Shown here: piece by piece, positions 43,245-51,921 of the stretch
Numbering within the stretch: the stretch's first letter is position 1
Layout of the letters: every line of letters begins with the position of its first letter
DNA from: Opitutaceae bacterium
Lineage (GTDB): Bacteria > Verrucomicrobiota > Verrucomicrobiia > Opitutales > Opitutaceae
Assembly (NCBI GenBank): GCA_030693515.1
Contig: JAUYAK010000010.1
Location: 151,111 to 215,110, forward strand
DNA length: 64,000 nucleotides
Reading direction: 5' to 3'
Program-made: the position numbers and the translations under genes
The notes under the pieces: generated by a model
Told to the model about the DNA's origin: nothing
The model's database searches: none
Seen by the model: only the letters and a program-made list of their open reading frames with translations

Positions 43245-44408
43245 TTACCGCCGGAACGACTTCGTGAAGTCCTCCGCGGCCTGCACCACGACTTTCTTCT
43301 CGTGGCGCGACTCGGCGATGAGCTGGTTGAGCTTCTTCTCCCACGCCGCGCTGTCCATCGGCAGCTCGATCGTCTGGTTGATGAGCGAGGAGTAGAGCAG
43401 CACGTTGGCCAGCTCGACCGAGCCCATGCCCTCGCCACCCGGCGCGATGAGGGGCGTGCCGTCGAGGATCGAGTCCACGAAATTCTGCATGAGGACGCCA
43501 TGCGCGTTGGCCACGGAGTCGAAGGGAATTTCGACGTTCCAGACTTCGGGCTTCGCGAAGCCGCTCTTCGAGGTCTTGCTGAACTCGATCATATCGGCGT
43601 CGTTGCGGTTGAAGGTGAGCTTGTTGTTTTCGAGCACGACCTTGCCGCGCGTGCCGCAGATTTCGAAACGGTTCGTGCCGGGGGCCTCGCCGGTCGAGGA
43701 GACGAAGACGCCCGTGCCGCCATCGGCCCACTCGAGGTAGGTGGTGATGTTGTCCTCGACCTCGATGTTGTGGAAGCGGCCGAGCTGGCAGAAACCGCGC
43801 ACGCGCGCCGGCATCCCGCAGAGCCACTGGAGCATGTCGAGCTGGTGCAGACACTGGTTAAGCAGCACGCCGCCGCCCTCGCCCTTCCACGTCGCCCGCC
43901 AGCCGCCGCTCGCGTAGTAGGCCTCGGTGCGGAACCAATCGGTGATGATCCAGTTCACGCGGACAACTTTTCCGAGTTCGCCGCTCGTAATGAGCTGGCG
44001 GATTTTCTGGTAGCGCGGCTCGACGCGCATCTGGAACATGCCGGCGAAAACCTGCTTCGGGTGCTCCTTCGCCACGGCGATGAGGCGCTCGGCATCGGCC
44101 TTGTGCGCCGAGATCGGCTTCTCGATCATCACGTGGAGGCCGTTCTTCAGCGCATCGATGCCGATGGTCGTGTGGAGGAAATGCGGGGTCGCCACGACGA
44201 GCGCGTCGATCGCGCCCGAGCGGATCATCTCCTCGCAGCTCGCAAAGGTCTGCACGCCGGCCTTGCCCTCGAAGGGCTTGAGGCTCGGCGCGAAGGCGTC
44301 GCTCACCGCGGCCAGCGTGCAGCGGGAGATTTTGCCATCGAGCAGATAGCCCGTGTGGAACTTGCCGATGTTGCCGAGACCGACGATGCCGAGGCGGACG
44401 TTTTTCAT
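43245..44408 (-). CDS. Gfo/Idh/MocA-family NAD(P)-dependent oxidoreductase
   Basis: The ATG at 44408 starts directly at MKNVRLGIVGLGNIGKFH, the family Rossmann motif; upstream frame to 44507 is unrelated. The 387-residue protein carries the catalytic MIEKPISAHKADAERL and a C-terminal sheet domain with a GGGVLLNQCLHQLDMLQWL motif, where His is a likely catalytic residue. Unlike the other family member in this cluster, it has no signal peptide and keeps a canonical GxGxxG, so it is a cytoplasmic dehydrogenase, perhaps acting on a sugar or inositol-like compound. It is followed on the same strand, upstream, by a PVC-type dehydrogenase. Confidence 0.92.
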   Translation of the reverse strand: MKNVRLGIVGLGNIGKFHTGYLLDGKISRCTLAAVSDAFAPSLKPFEGKAGVQTFASCEEMIRSGAIDALVVATPHFLHTTIGIDALKNGLHVMIEKPISAHKADAERLIAVAKEHPKQVFAGMFQMRVEPRYQKIRQLITSGELGKVVRVNWIITDWFRTEAYYASGGWRATWKGEGGGVLLNQCLHQLDMLQWLCGMPARVRGFCQLGRFHNIEVEDNITTYLEWADGGTGVFVSSTGEAPGTNRFEICGTRGKVVLENNKLTFNRNDADMIEFSKTSKSGFAKPEVWNVEIPFDSVANAHGVLMQNFVDSILDGTPLIAPGGEGMGSVELANVLLYSSLINQTIELPMDSAAWEKKLNQLIAESRHEKKVVVQAAEDFTKSFRR

Positions 44409-44468
44409 GAGGTTAAGGCGTCGAGTGTGCGCGCGCAGGAAAATGCGCGGCAAGGTCTTTCTGAAAGG

Positions 44469-44540
44469 TAGGGCGGGGCTGTGACCCACCTCGGTGCGCA
44501 CACCCAACGCGCGAAAGGGCGGGTCACAGACCCGCCCTAC
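44469..44540. repeat. Extragenic inverted repeat (TAGGGCGGG...CTGTGACCC type)
   Basis: Arms of 19 bases (44469-44487 and 44521-44539) are complementary with one mismatch, with a 33-base centre. The element fills most of the gap between two minus-strand genes. It resembles in style, but not in core sequence, the other GTAGGGC-ended repeats in the window. Confidence 0.85.
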
Positions 44541-44543
44541 TTG

Positions 44544-47500
44544 CTACCGCAGCTCCTCGATAAACGTCAGCAGATCGGCCATGTCCTGCACACTCATCCC
44601 GGCTTCGAGACCCTCGGGCATCAGGCTTTTCCCCGAGGACGAGGAACCCTTGACGTTGGACCGCGGGATCGTGACCTCGGCGCCGCCCATGATTTTGAGC
44701 GAAAGGCTCGTGGCATCGTCGCGCGCGATGATGCCGCTGTAGGCGTTGCCGTCCTTGGTCGAGACATCGAACGCGATGTAGTGAGGCGCGACTTCCTTGT
44801 GCGGATCAAGGATGGCGGTGAGCAGCGCGTCGCGACCCTTGGTCTTGACCGTGATGAGATCGGGGCCGAGTTCCATGCCGACGCCGTCGGCGCGGTGACA
44901 AATCATGCAGCGGCCGAGATAGTGGGCCTTGCCACGCGCAGCGTCGCCCTTGAGCGGGATGGCGGGCTGAAACTTGGCCGTGACCTCAGCGCGCGAGGGT
45001 GGAATCACCGCAGCGAGCGCGGTCTTCGCGAGCGCGGCGATCTTCGCGGTCTTGTGGTGCGCGAGGCCTTGCACCTGCGCGGCGCTGAGGTCGGTGGCAG
45101 TGATCTTGCCGGCCTTGATGGCTTCGAGCAGGGCGGTGATGCGATCCTCGCGGGCCGTGAGCGCAGCGAGCGCAGCTTCCTTCGCTTTCGGGGTGTAGTG
45201 CGGCCACGCTTGGATAAGCGTCGTCGTTACCTCCGTCGCGGGCTGCGCGGCTAGCGCCTTGATCGCGGCGACCTGCACCGCCTCGGGCTGGCCAGCCGCC
45301 AGGACGGCAGTGAGTGCAGGGCGTGACTGCGCCGGGCCGGCGACGCCGAGCAGCTCGATCGCTTCCAGTCGTGCGGCCGGGGCGACTTTCGCATCGGCGA
45401 GCATGGCGGCGGCACGGGAAAAAGTCGCGGCGAGTTTCTTCCCGGTGTCCGCCTGCTCGATCGTGACCCCTGCGCGACGCAGGCCGTCGCCCAGCGCGCG
45501 GAGCCACGCTACACTCGTGCCGGGCTGCGCCACAAAATCGATCAACGAAGCATAGCCTTCGGCGGGCTTTGCCGCCGCCCGGATTTCTACGAGCTTGGCC
45601 ACAAACGAAACGTGCTGGCGTGCAGCCTGGCTATCGCTCGTCACTGCCGGAAACACCACCCCCGCCACCGTCGCGGGCGGCGCACTCAGCACGGCCGCCG
45701 AGATCCACGCGTCGCCCGCATCGCGCGCTGACAGCCGAGCCAGCGTGCCACTGAGGCCCGGCACCGAGCCCGCGGTCAGTGCGAGCTGGAATCGCACGCG
45801 CTGCGCCGGATCGTCGGCCAGTTTTGCGAGAGTTTCGAGCAAGCGTGTCACAGGCGCGCTGTTCGCGAGAAGTTTCTCCGCCATGGCGATGGCTCTCTCA
45901 CGGACATGCGCATCATTATCACCGAGCGCCGCCATCACGACGTCCTCACTGAGGCTCGCGAGGCCGTCGAGCACGCCGAGTGCGTGGTGGCGCGCGAGCG
46001 GCGAGGAGGATTCGCGCACGAGCGCCGCGAGGGCGGGCACGGCGGTCTTGTCCTGCCGCTCATAGAGCAGGCGCGACGCGGTGTCGCGGTGCCAGCCATT
46101 GGGGTGCGCAAGGGCGGCGACGAGTTCGGCCGTCGTCGCGCGGCCCAGGGCGACGGGGCCGCGGCGTTTCCACTCTGTGCCCGTGGGCACGACGCGATAG
46201 ATGCGGCCGCGGTCGTTGCCGCTGTTCAAGTCGAGGTGCTGTTTGATTTCCTCCGGGATGCTCCACGGATGCTCGATCACCTCGCGATACATGTCGCAGA
46301 TGTGCAGCGTGCCGTCGGGCGCGTTGGCGAGGTTGACGACCCGCACCCAGGTGTCGCGGCTCGCGGCAAACTCGAAGCCTTGCTCATCCGCCGGCCGCCG
46401 CCCGCTCAGGCTCACGCCGTCTGCAGTGATTATCTTCCGATGGACAAGCTGGCCGCCGGCGTCGCCCGTGAAGGTGTTGTTCACGAAGTCCTCGCCGTAG
46501 GCGTCGCCGCGGAAGACCACCGTGCCCGTCGCGCCCGTGAAGTAGCCGCTCACGCGCCCGCCGCCCTCGACCATGCCGCGCACGACCCCGGAGATGCGCC
46601 AGCGCGTGCGCACGATGCGCCACGGCTCGTCGGGACTGAGGCGAAACACTTCCGCCGCGCCGCCATCGGCCGCGATGCTCTGGCGCGCGTTGGGCATCTG
46701 AAAAAACGGATTCCGCCCCGCGTAGCGGTCGTCATAGACCCAGAGCTGGAGGTGGTCGGAATTGGAGCAGCCGAATTTCCGCCCGTAGTTGTCGAGGCTC
46801 ATGCCGTATTGCGCGCCGCCCGCCTCGAAGCCGAATTCGTAGGTGCGCGGGTCGAACCAGAAGTCGCGCGCCGCCAGCTCCTGCGCCGGCAGGTCGGGCC
46901 GCCTGGGACTGCTGATCTTGCCGCGGTTGCCTGTGCCGCTCTGCACGTGGATGCGGTTGTCCTGCCCCCAGACGAAGCTGTTGAGGAGCGCCTGCACATT
47001 GAGCCGCGCGAGGCCGGTGCCAAAGCCAGTGAAGACTTTCTCCCGCACCTCCGCGCGCCCGTCGCCGTCGCGATCCTCGAGCCGCCAGATGTCGGGCGTG
47101 GCGCCGACGAAGAGGCCGCCGTTGGCCCAGATGAGGCCGGTGGGCCATGGGAGGTTGTCGGCAAACACGGTGCTCTGGTCGTAGCGGCCGTCGCCGTCCG
47201 TGTCCTCGAGCATCGTGATGCGCCCGAGGTGCGGGTTGCGCTCCCGCTCCTCCGAGTAGTCGATCATCTCGCAGACAAACATGCGTCCGTTCTCATCAAA
47301 CGTGATCGCGATGGGATCGCGCACGAGCGGCTCGGCGGCGGCGAGCTCGAGTTTGAAGCCCGGCTTCACCTGCCACGTCGCGATGGCGTCTTGCGCCTCG
47401 ACCGCCGGGTAGCGCGGCAAATCCTTCGCCGGATCGAGCGCCGTGGGATTCTTGCTCGCGCCGTAGGCTTGCTGGTAGCTGATGCGCGAGGTCGGAACGT

Positions 47501-47552
47501 CGGCAGCGATTAGGGGCAGGGCAAGCAAGGCGGCGAGGACGTGGGCTTTCAT
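44544..47552 (-). CDS. PVC-type heme-binding CxxCH protein with HEAT repeats
   Basis: The ATG at 47552 gives a signal peptide (MKAHVLAALLALPLIAA); the open frame to 47978 has no such sequence. The 1002-residue protein has a propeller domain at about 45-460 (KPGFKLELAAAEPLVRDPIAI, MLEDTDGDGRYDQS), a long HEAT-repeat region (about 480-840) and a C-terminal cytochrome c domain with CMICHRADGVGM. It is a longer relative of the protein at 30160-32718. The final segment YIAFDVSTKDGNAYSGII is the family-specific heme-domain continuation often called PVC heme-binding. It is probably a periplasmic sugar or polyol dehydrogenase passing electrons to heme. Confidence 0.92.
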   Translation of the reverse strand: MKAHVLAALLALPLIAADVPTSRISYQQAYGASKNPTALDPAKDLPRYPAVEAQDAIATWQVKPGFKLELAAAEPLVRDPIAITFDENGRMFVCEMIDYSEERERNPHLGRITMLEDTDGDGRYDQSTVFADNLPWPTGLIWANGGLFVGATPDIWRLEDRDGDGRAEVREKVFTGFGTGLARLNVQALLNSFVWGQDNRIHVQSGTGNRGKISSPRRPDLPAQELAARDFWFDPRTYEFGFEAGGAQYGMSLDNYGRKFGCSNSDHLQLWVYDDRYAGRNPFFQMPNARQSIAADGGAAEVFRLSPDEPWRIVRTRWRISGVVRGMVEGGGRVSGYFTGATGTVVFRGDAYGEDFVNNTFTGDAGGQLVHRKIITADGVSLSGRRPADEQGFEFAASRDTWVRVVNLANAPDGTLHICDMYREVIEHPWSIPEEIKQHLDLNSGNDRGRIYRVVPTGTEWKRRGPVALGRATTAELVAALAHPNGWHRDTASRLLYERQDKTAVPALAALVRESSSPLARHHALGVLDGLASLSEDVVMAALGDNDAHVRERAIAMAEKLLANSAPVTRLLETLAKLADDPAQRVRFQLALTAGSVPGLSGTLARLSARDAGDAWISAAVLSAPPATVAGVVFPAVTSDSQAARQHVSFVAKLVEIRAAAKPAEGYASLIDFVAQPGTSVAWLRALGDGLRRAGVTIEQADTGKKLAATFSRAAAMLADAKVAPAARLEAIELLGVAGPAQSRPALTAVLAAGQPEAVQVAAIKALAAQPATEVTTTLIQAWPHYTPKAKEAALAALTAREDRITALLEAIKAGKITATDLSAAQVQGLAHHKTAKIAALAKTALAAVIPPSRAEVTAKFQPAIPLKGDAARGKAHYLGRCMICHRADGVGMELGPDLITVKTKGRDALLTAILDPHKEVAPHYIAFDVSTKDGNAYSGIIARDDATSLSLKIMGGAEVTIPRSNVKGSSSSGKSLMPEGLEAGMSVQDMADLLTFIEELR

Positions 47553-48018
47553 CGGTGAGCGGACCCTGGTTTTCGCCGGACGATCGCGCCGGGTCAATCG
47601 CACGGCGCAAGGTCTCCTCAATGGCCTGCGTCGGCGCGCTGCTTTTGCGAAAGTGGACCGGCGTCTAGTTTGACCCGAAATGCGACTAACCGAGGGCGTA
47701 TCGTAAAAAATCCCATTTTGCCCCATGGGCCTCGCGTAGGGCAGCTCGCTTGCGAGCGCGGATTGGGCGCGCGCAAGCGCGCTGGCCTGCCCAAACGTCA
47801 TTTTGAAAACACGCGCTCGATCTCGGACGTCCCGAGTCTGCGCAAATGCAGGCGGACTCGCCGGAGTAGTGTGCAGAGCAATCTGATCGACAAAACCCGC
47901 CGCATCCAAAACTTGAGCTATCATGAAACGCGCGGACTCCCCCGTGTTATGCGACAACTCGACGCTGGCGGCGTGCAACTAACGCAATGTCAGGCGTCGC
48001 ACGCGCACTCCGTAATTT
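47553..48018. other. 466-base gap without a convincing gene
   Basis: The gap holds one palindromic repeat (47736-47792) and otherwise no good coding potential in either strand. It includes the promoter side of the long minus-strand dehydrogenase. Base composition becomes less GC-rich toward the right, continuing into the pseudogene. Confidence 0.5.
47736..47792. repeat. Palindromic repeat with GTAGGGC/GCCC ends
   Basis: Starts GTAGGGCAGCTCGCTTGCGA and ends GCGCGCTGGCCTGCCC, with the two halves imperfectly complementary. Its end motif resembles the elements at 50335-50397 and 55508-55565. Confidence 0.65.
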
Positions 48019-48500
48019 ATGCCCACCAAGATTCGCAGACAGGTCTATGAGCTGACGATCGACGACTTATCGACTTCGCCGGTTTGGGAATTTGCTCTCG
48101 ATGAGGAGGGCGAGCCCAACCAAGACGAGGCTACTGTGCGGCCATTTTCTTTCTCCGGCACTCTCTCTCGTCTGTCGGGATGCTCATTGTCGCTGCTCGT
48201 TTCTGGCTCGCCGACGGCACGCAGTTGCACGGCTATCTCACTCCCCCGTCATCCGATGACCGCAGCCTCGGCAAAATTTAGCCGCAGATTGTCACTGAGA
48301 GCGGACAGGTCAGTTTTTGGTGTGGCCGTTGCCAACCTGATACAGCACGCGCATACCAGTTGCTCGGTCGCGCGGCATTGTCGGTTTTCCCCATTCGCTT
48401 CGAGTCAGCCGTTCTACTTATTGGTGGCACGGTTTCTGGCAGTCTTCCGGGCTTCTTGTGTTTGGAGAGCGACTTTGAGACAGTTAGGTCAATCCTATGA
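48019..48500 (+). pseudogene. Decayed gene of a conserved hypothetical family
   Basis: The first about 44 codons read well (MPTKIRRQVYELTIDDL, then VWEFALDEEGE, DEATVRPF). A shift of frame before position 48177 then restores a sensible protein: GMLIVAARFWLADGTQLHGY, a TAG stop at 48279, and PQIVTESGQVSFWCG, AYQLLGRAALSVFPIRFES and SGSLPGFLCLESDFE up to a TGA at 48498. The parts together look like one compact hypothetical protein of about 160 residues that I recall from many bacteria but whose function is not known. With a frameshift and an internal stop it is a pseudogene. The region is less GC-rich than its neighbours. Confidence 0.7.
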
Positions 48501-48543
48501 TTCCTGCCGCGACGCATAACATGGAAAGCAGCAACGCTGCCGC

Positions 48544-51500
48544 CTAATCCACAAACGCCACTTCGTTCGACAGCAGGAGCACCTGCGCGAGTTCTTCCCA
48601 GCGGGTCAGGGGCGCGGCGGGTTTTTCGGTGGAATCGAAATCCTTCTTCGCGCTCCACGTGCGCGATTCCATTTCGGCGGTGGCGGTAAACGTAACGCTG
48701 GGCGCCCAGGTGAAGCTGTCGGAGTTGGCGTTGGCGCGGCTGTCCACCACGAAATCGATCGTGTCGCCGGCCTTGACCGCCACGGCGTCGAGCTTCGTCT
48801 CGGCCTTGGCGTTGTGCGCGGTCCACGCGCCGAGCGAGCCCGTGCGCGACAAGACGATCCGGCCGTGCACACCGTCGCCGGCGGGGTTGGCATGGCCGAG
48901 CGTGCCTTCGATGCGCACGGTGCCCTTGGCCGGGGCCGTCCAGCGGCGGATGGCGGCGTGCGCGGTCGTGCGGCCCGGATGGCCGCCGGTGGCGGTGAGG
49001 CTGAGGCGGGCGAATGTTTCGTCGGGGAATTTCGCGGTCGGGCTCACGCGCGCGTCCTGACGCACGGTCATCGGATGGAAATCACGCACCCGCTTGGCCT
49101 GTTCGTCGAACGCACCGTAGCCGTAAGTCCAGCCGGTGGCGGCCGGCGGCGGCGCCTCGGCCAACTCGACCGGGCGTTGGAGGAAGGCCAGCGCGAGCTT
49201 CGCCTCGTCGGCCTCGGGCGCGCGCTGCAGGAGGGCCCGGTAGAGGGCGCGGACTTTTCCGCCGTCGGTTTTCTCCGCGGCGATCTCCGGCCGCTGCATG
49301 AGCTGCCGCGCCTGCTCCTGCGTGAACGGGCTGTTCATCATGAAAAGCGCCTGCTGCGGCACGGTCGTCGCGAAACGCTGCGCGCTGCTCACGTCGGGAT
49401 TGGGAAAATCGAAGGTGCGAAACATGCCTGGCAGATTCTGGCGGTCGATGAAGCCATAGACGGTGCGGCGGACAGTGAACGGCTGCTTCGTGAGATCGTC
49501 GGGCAGGCCGCCGCCGCGGAGGTCGAGCGCGCCCGAGGCGGCGAGCAGAGTGTCGCGCAGCGCCTCAAACTCGAGGCGGCGGCGGTTGAAGCGATGCACG
49601 AGCTGGTTGTCGGGATCGGCGGCGGCCGCGACCGCACTGCCCTCGCTCGACTGGCCGTAGGCGCTGGAAAGCACGATCGCGCGATGCAGCGACTTCACCG
49701 ACCAGCCGCCCTCGGCGAATGACGCCGCGAGCCAGTCGAGCAGGTCGCGGTGCACCGGCGACTCCGTGCGCACGCCGAAGTCGCTCGGCGTCCGCACGAG
49801 CGGCGCGCCAAAATGCCAGCTCCACACCCGATTGACGAAGACGCGCGCCGTGAGCGGATTCGCCGGACTCGCGATCGCGCGGGCGAGTTCGAGGCGTCCG
49901 CTGCCGTCGGTGAACGGCGTGCGCTGCTCCGGGCTCAGCACCTCCAGGAATTGCCGCGGCGCCTCGGGGCCGCGGCTGGCGGGATTGCCCCGCAGCATCA
50001 CGCGCGAGTGGGCGGGCTTGGCCTTGTCGGCGAGGGCCATCGCGCGCAGCGGCGCACCGGGCTCGGTCCACTGGAGTGCGACGACCTCGCGACGCAGTGC
50101 CGAGGTCCGGTCGTCGATCTGGCGCTTGATGAGCGCGGCGGTGGCATCGTAGCCGGGATGGGCCGGGCCGCCCTCGGCATGGAGCAACTGACGGAGCGCG
50201 GCGGGGCTCCGATCGCTCTCCGACGGCGCGGGCTTGTTGGTCTCCGCGCCGAGGCGATTGTAGAGCGCCGCGGCATCCTTGAGCGACGCGAGCGGTTTCT
50301 CTGCTTTGAAGAAAGCTTCGACGACGGCTGCATCGTAGGGCCTCAGCTTGCTAAGGCCGTTTTCGCTCGAATCGGCCTGACCCAGGTCAGGCCCTACACC
50401 CGCCCAAGTCGCCACCACCGACTTCGCGGCTGCGTCGAATCCCTCCTCCGGCAGCGCCGCGAGCGCGAACCACGGCGCCAGCACCGGATCGTTTTTCGCG
50501 GCGTCGGTGGCGAGGTGGGCCTGCCAGCGCTTGAGCAGCTCGACGTGGAGCTTGCGCGGGCCGGCGAACAAATCGAGTTTCACCTCCGCGCCGGCGCGGG
50601 CCAGCTCGTGGGCACCGAGGAGGTAGTCGCCCAGCTTGGCGCGCGCGTCGCTGAGGAATTTTTCCACTTCGCTCCGGGCCCGGGCCTTCACCTTTTCCTC
50701 GGCCTCGGCGGTTTTCTCCAGAAAGCGCCGATATTCCGGCGACTCCACGAGCGGTCCGAGCAGCGGTTTTTCCGCCGGCTCCTCGCTCGAGGCGAAGACG
50801 CCGTGCAGCGAGTAGTAGTCGCGCGTCGGGATGGGATCGAACTTGTGGTCGTGGCAGCGCGCACAGGCAACCGTGAGGCCGAGCAGCCCGCGTGTGACGA
50901 CATCGATGCGGTCGTCGATGATGTCGTTCTGGTTCCCGAGGAAACGGCGGCCGAGCGTGAGAAAGCCCATCGCGGCGAGCGCGGATTTGTCCTCGCCGAG
51001 AGGAAGCCGGTCGGCGGCGAGCTGCTCGACGATGAACTGGTCGAAGGGCTTGTCGTCGTTAAACGCGCGGATGACGTAGTCGCGGTAGGTGTGGGAAAAA
51101 GGGAAGCGTCGCTCGGCGTTGCCGACGAGGTAGCCCTGGGTGTCGGCGTAGCGGGCGACATCGAGCCAGACGCGCGCCCAACGTTCGCCGTAGCGCGGCG
51201 AGGCGAGCAGGCGATCAACGGCGCGGTCGTAGGCGCGCGGATCATTTTTCAGATCGCGCAGAAACGCCTCCGTCTCCTCCACCGTCGGCGGCAAGCCCGT
51301 GAGATCATACGTCACGCGGCGCAGCAGCGTGCGCGGATCGGCGGGGGCGGCGGGCGCGAGTTTCTTGGCCTCAAGCTGCGCGAGCACGAAGGCATCCACG
51401 GGCGTGCGCACCCAGGCGCGATGCTTGACCGCGGGCGGCGCGCGCTTCGCGACGGGTTGAAAGGCCCAATGTTTTCTCGCCGCCGCGATGTCAGTCGGAT

Positions 51501-51921
51501 GCGCCTTGCCGCCCGTGCGCGGATCGGGCGCACCCAGCCGCACCCATTCTTCGAGTGCGGCGATCTTCTCGGGTGCGAGTTTGCCGCCCTCCTCCTTCGG
51601 CGGCATCTGCAGATCGTCGGTCGTGTGGCGCACGGCCTCGATCAGGAGGCTCTTCGCCGGATCGCCGGGCACGATCGCGGCGCCGGTGACGCCGCCTTTG
51701 CGCAGCGCGTCGCGGGTGTCGAGCAGCAGGTCGCCCTTGGACTTGCCGGCCTCGGTGCTGTGACACTTGTAGCAATGCTCGACGAGAATCGGGCGGACCT
51801 TGGTCTCGAAAAACTCGACGTGCTCGGGCGGGAGATCGGCGGCGGAAGCGACGAACGCGAAAGAAACCAAACCCAGACCCGCTCGGAGCGCGGGGCCCAC
51901 CTTCCAGAGAACGGCGCTCAT
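48544..51921 (-). CDS. DUF1549/DUF1553 protein with N-terminal cytochrome c (planctomycete-type)
   Basis: The start at 51921 gives a signal-like N-terminus and a planctomycete-type cytochrome domain with CYKCHSTEAGKSKGDL, followed by LQMPPKEEGGKLAPEKIAAL. Residues about 150-360 are DUF1549 (RRVTYDLTGLPPT, YADTQGYLVGN, VACARCHDHKFDPI with a second CxxCH). DUF1553 lies at about 690-960 (SPANPLTARVFVNRVW), and a C-terminal beta-sandwich follows. The 1125-residue product probably works with the DUF1501 protein, whose gene overlaps its start by four bases. A 21-residue segment (VGPDLGQADSSENG... to LRPY) is encoded by an inserted palindromic repeat. The family function is undefined. Confidence 0.92.
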   Translation of the reverse strand: MSAVLWKVGPALRAGLGLVSFAFVASAADLPPEHVEFFETKVRPILVEHCYKCHSTEAGKSKGDLLLDTRDALRKGGVTGAAIVPGDPAKSLLIEAVRHTTDDLQMPPKEEGGKLAPEKIAALEEWVRLGAPDPRTGGKAHPTDIAAARKHWAFQPVAKRAPPAVKHRAWVRTPVDAFVLAQLEAKKLAPAAPADPRTLLRRVTYDLTGLPPTVEETEAFLRDLKNDPRAYDRAVDRLLASPRYGERWARVWLDVARYADTQGYLVGNAERRFPFSHTYRDYVIRAFNDDKPFDQFIVEQLAADRLPLGEDKSALAAMGFLTLGRRFLGNQNDIIDDRIDVVTRGLLGLTVACARCHDHKFDPIPTRDYYSLHGVFASSEEPAEKPLLGPLVESPEYRRFLEKTAEAEEKVKARARSEVEKFLSDARAKLGDYLLGAHELARAGAEVKLDLFAGPRKLHVELLKRWQAHLATDAAKNDPVLAPWFALAALPEEGFDAAAKSVVATWAGVGPDLGQADSSENGLSKLRPYDAAVVEAFFKAEKPLASLKDAAALYNRLGAETNKPAPSESDRSPAALRQLLHAEGGPAHPGYDATAALIKRQIDDRTSALRREVVALQWTEPGAPLRAMALADKAKPAHSRVMLRGNPASRGPEAPRQFLEVLSPEQRTPFTDGSGRLELARAIASPANPLTARVFVNRVWSWHFGAPLVRTPSDFGVRTESPVHRDLLDWLAASFAEGGWSVKSLHRAIVLSSAYGQSSEGSAVAAAADPDNQLVHRFNRRRLEFEALRDTLLAASGALDLRGGGLPDDLTKQPFTVRRTVYGFIDRQNLPGMFRTFDFPNPDVSSAQRFATTVPQQALFMMNSPFTQEQARQLMQRPEIAAEKTDGGKVRALYRALLQRAPEADEAKLALAFLQRPVELAEAPPPAATGWTYGYGAFDEQAKRVRDFHPMTVRQDARVSPTAKFPDETFARLSLTATGGHPGRTTAHAAIRRWTAPAKGTVRIEGTLGHANPAGDGVHGRIVLSRTGSLGAWTAHNAKAETKLDAVAVKAGDTIDFVVDSRANANSDSFTWAPSVTFTATAEMESRTWSAKKDFDSTEKPAAPLTRWEELAQVLLLSNEVAFVD
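50335..50397. repeat. 63-bp palindromic repeat inserted in frame inside the DUF1549/1553 gene
   Basis: The element is bounded by GTAGGGCCT and its complement AGGCCCTAC, has a second internal dyad (GGCCTGACC / GGTCAGGCC) and is exactly 21 codons long, so it preserves the frame. Twenty-three of 24 bases of its outer part match the intergenic copy at 55542-55565. Confidence 0.85.

Noticed and set aside
42732..44471. A 579-codon open frame over the isomerase and Gfo/Idh genes
   Set aside because: Shadow frame covering two well-supported genes on opposite strands; composition is not protein-like.
47670..48050. A 126-codon open frame in the gap before the pseudogene
   Set aside because: It reads through the palindromic repeat at 47736-47792 and has no protein-like pattern.
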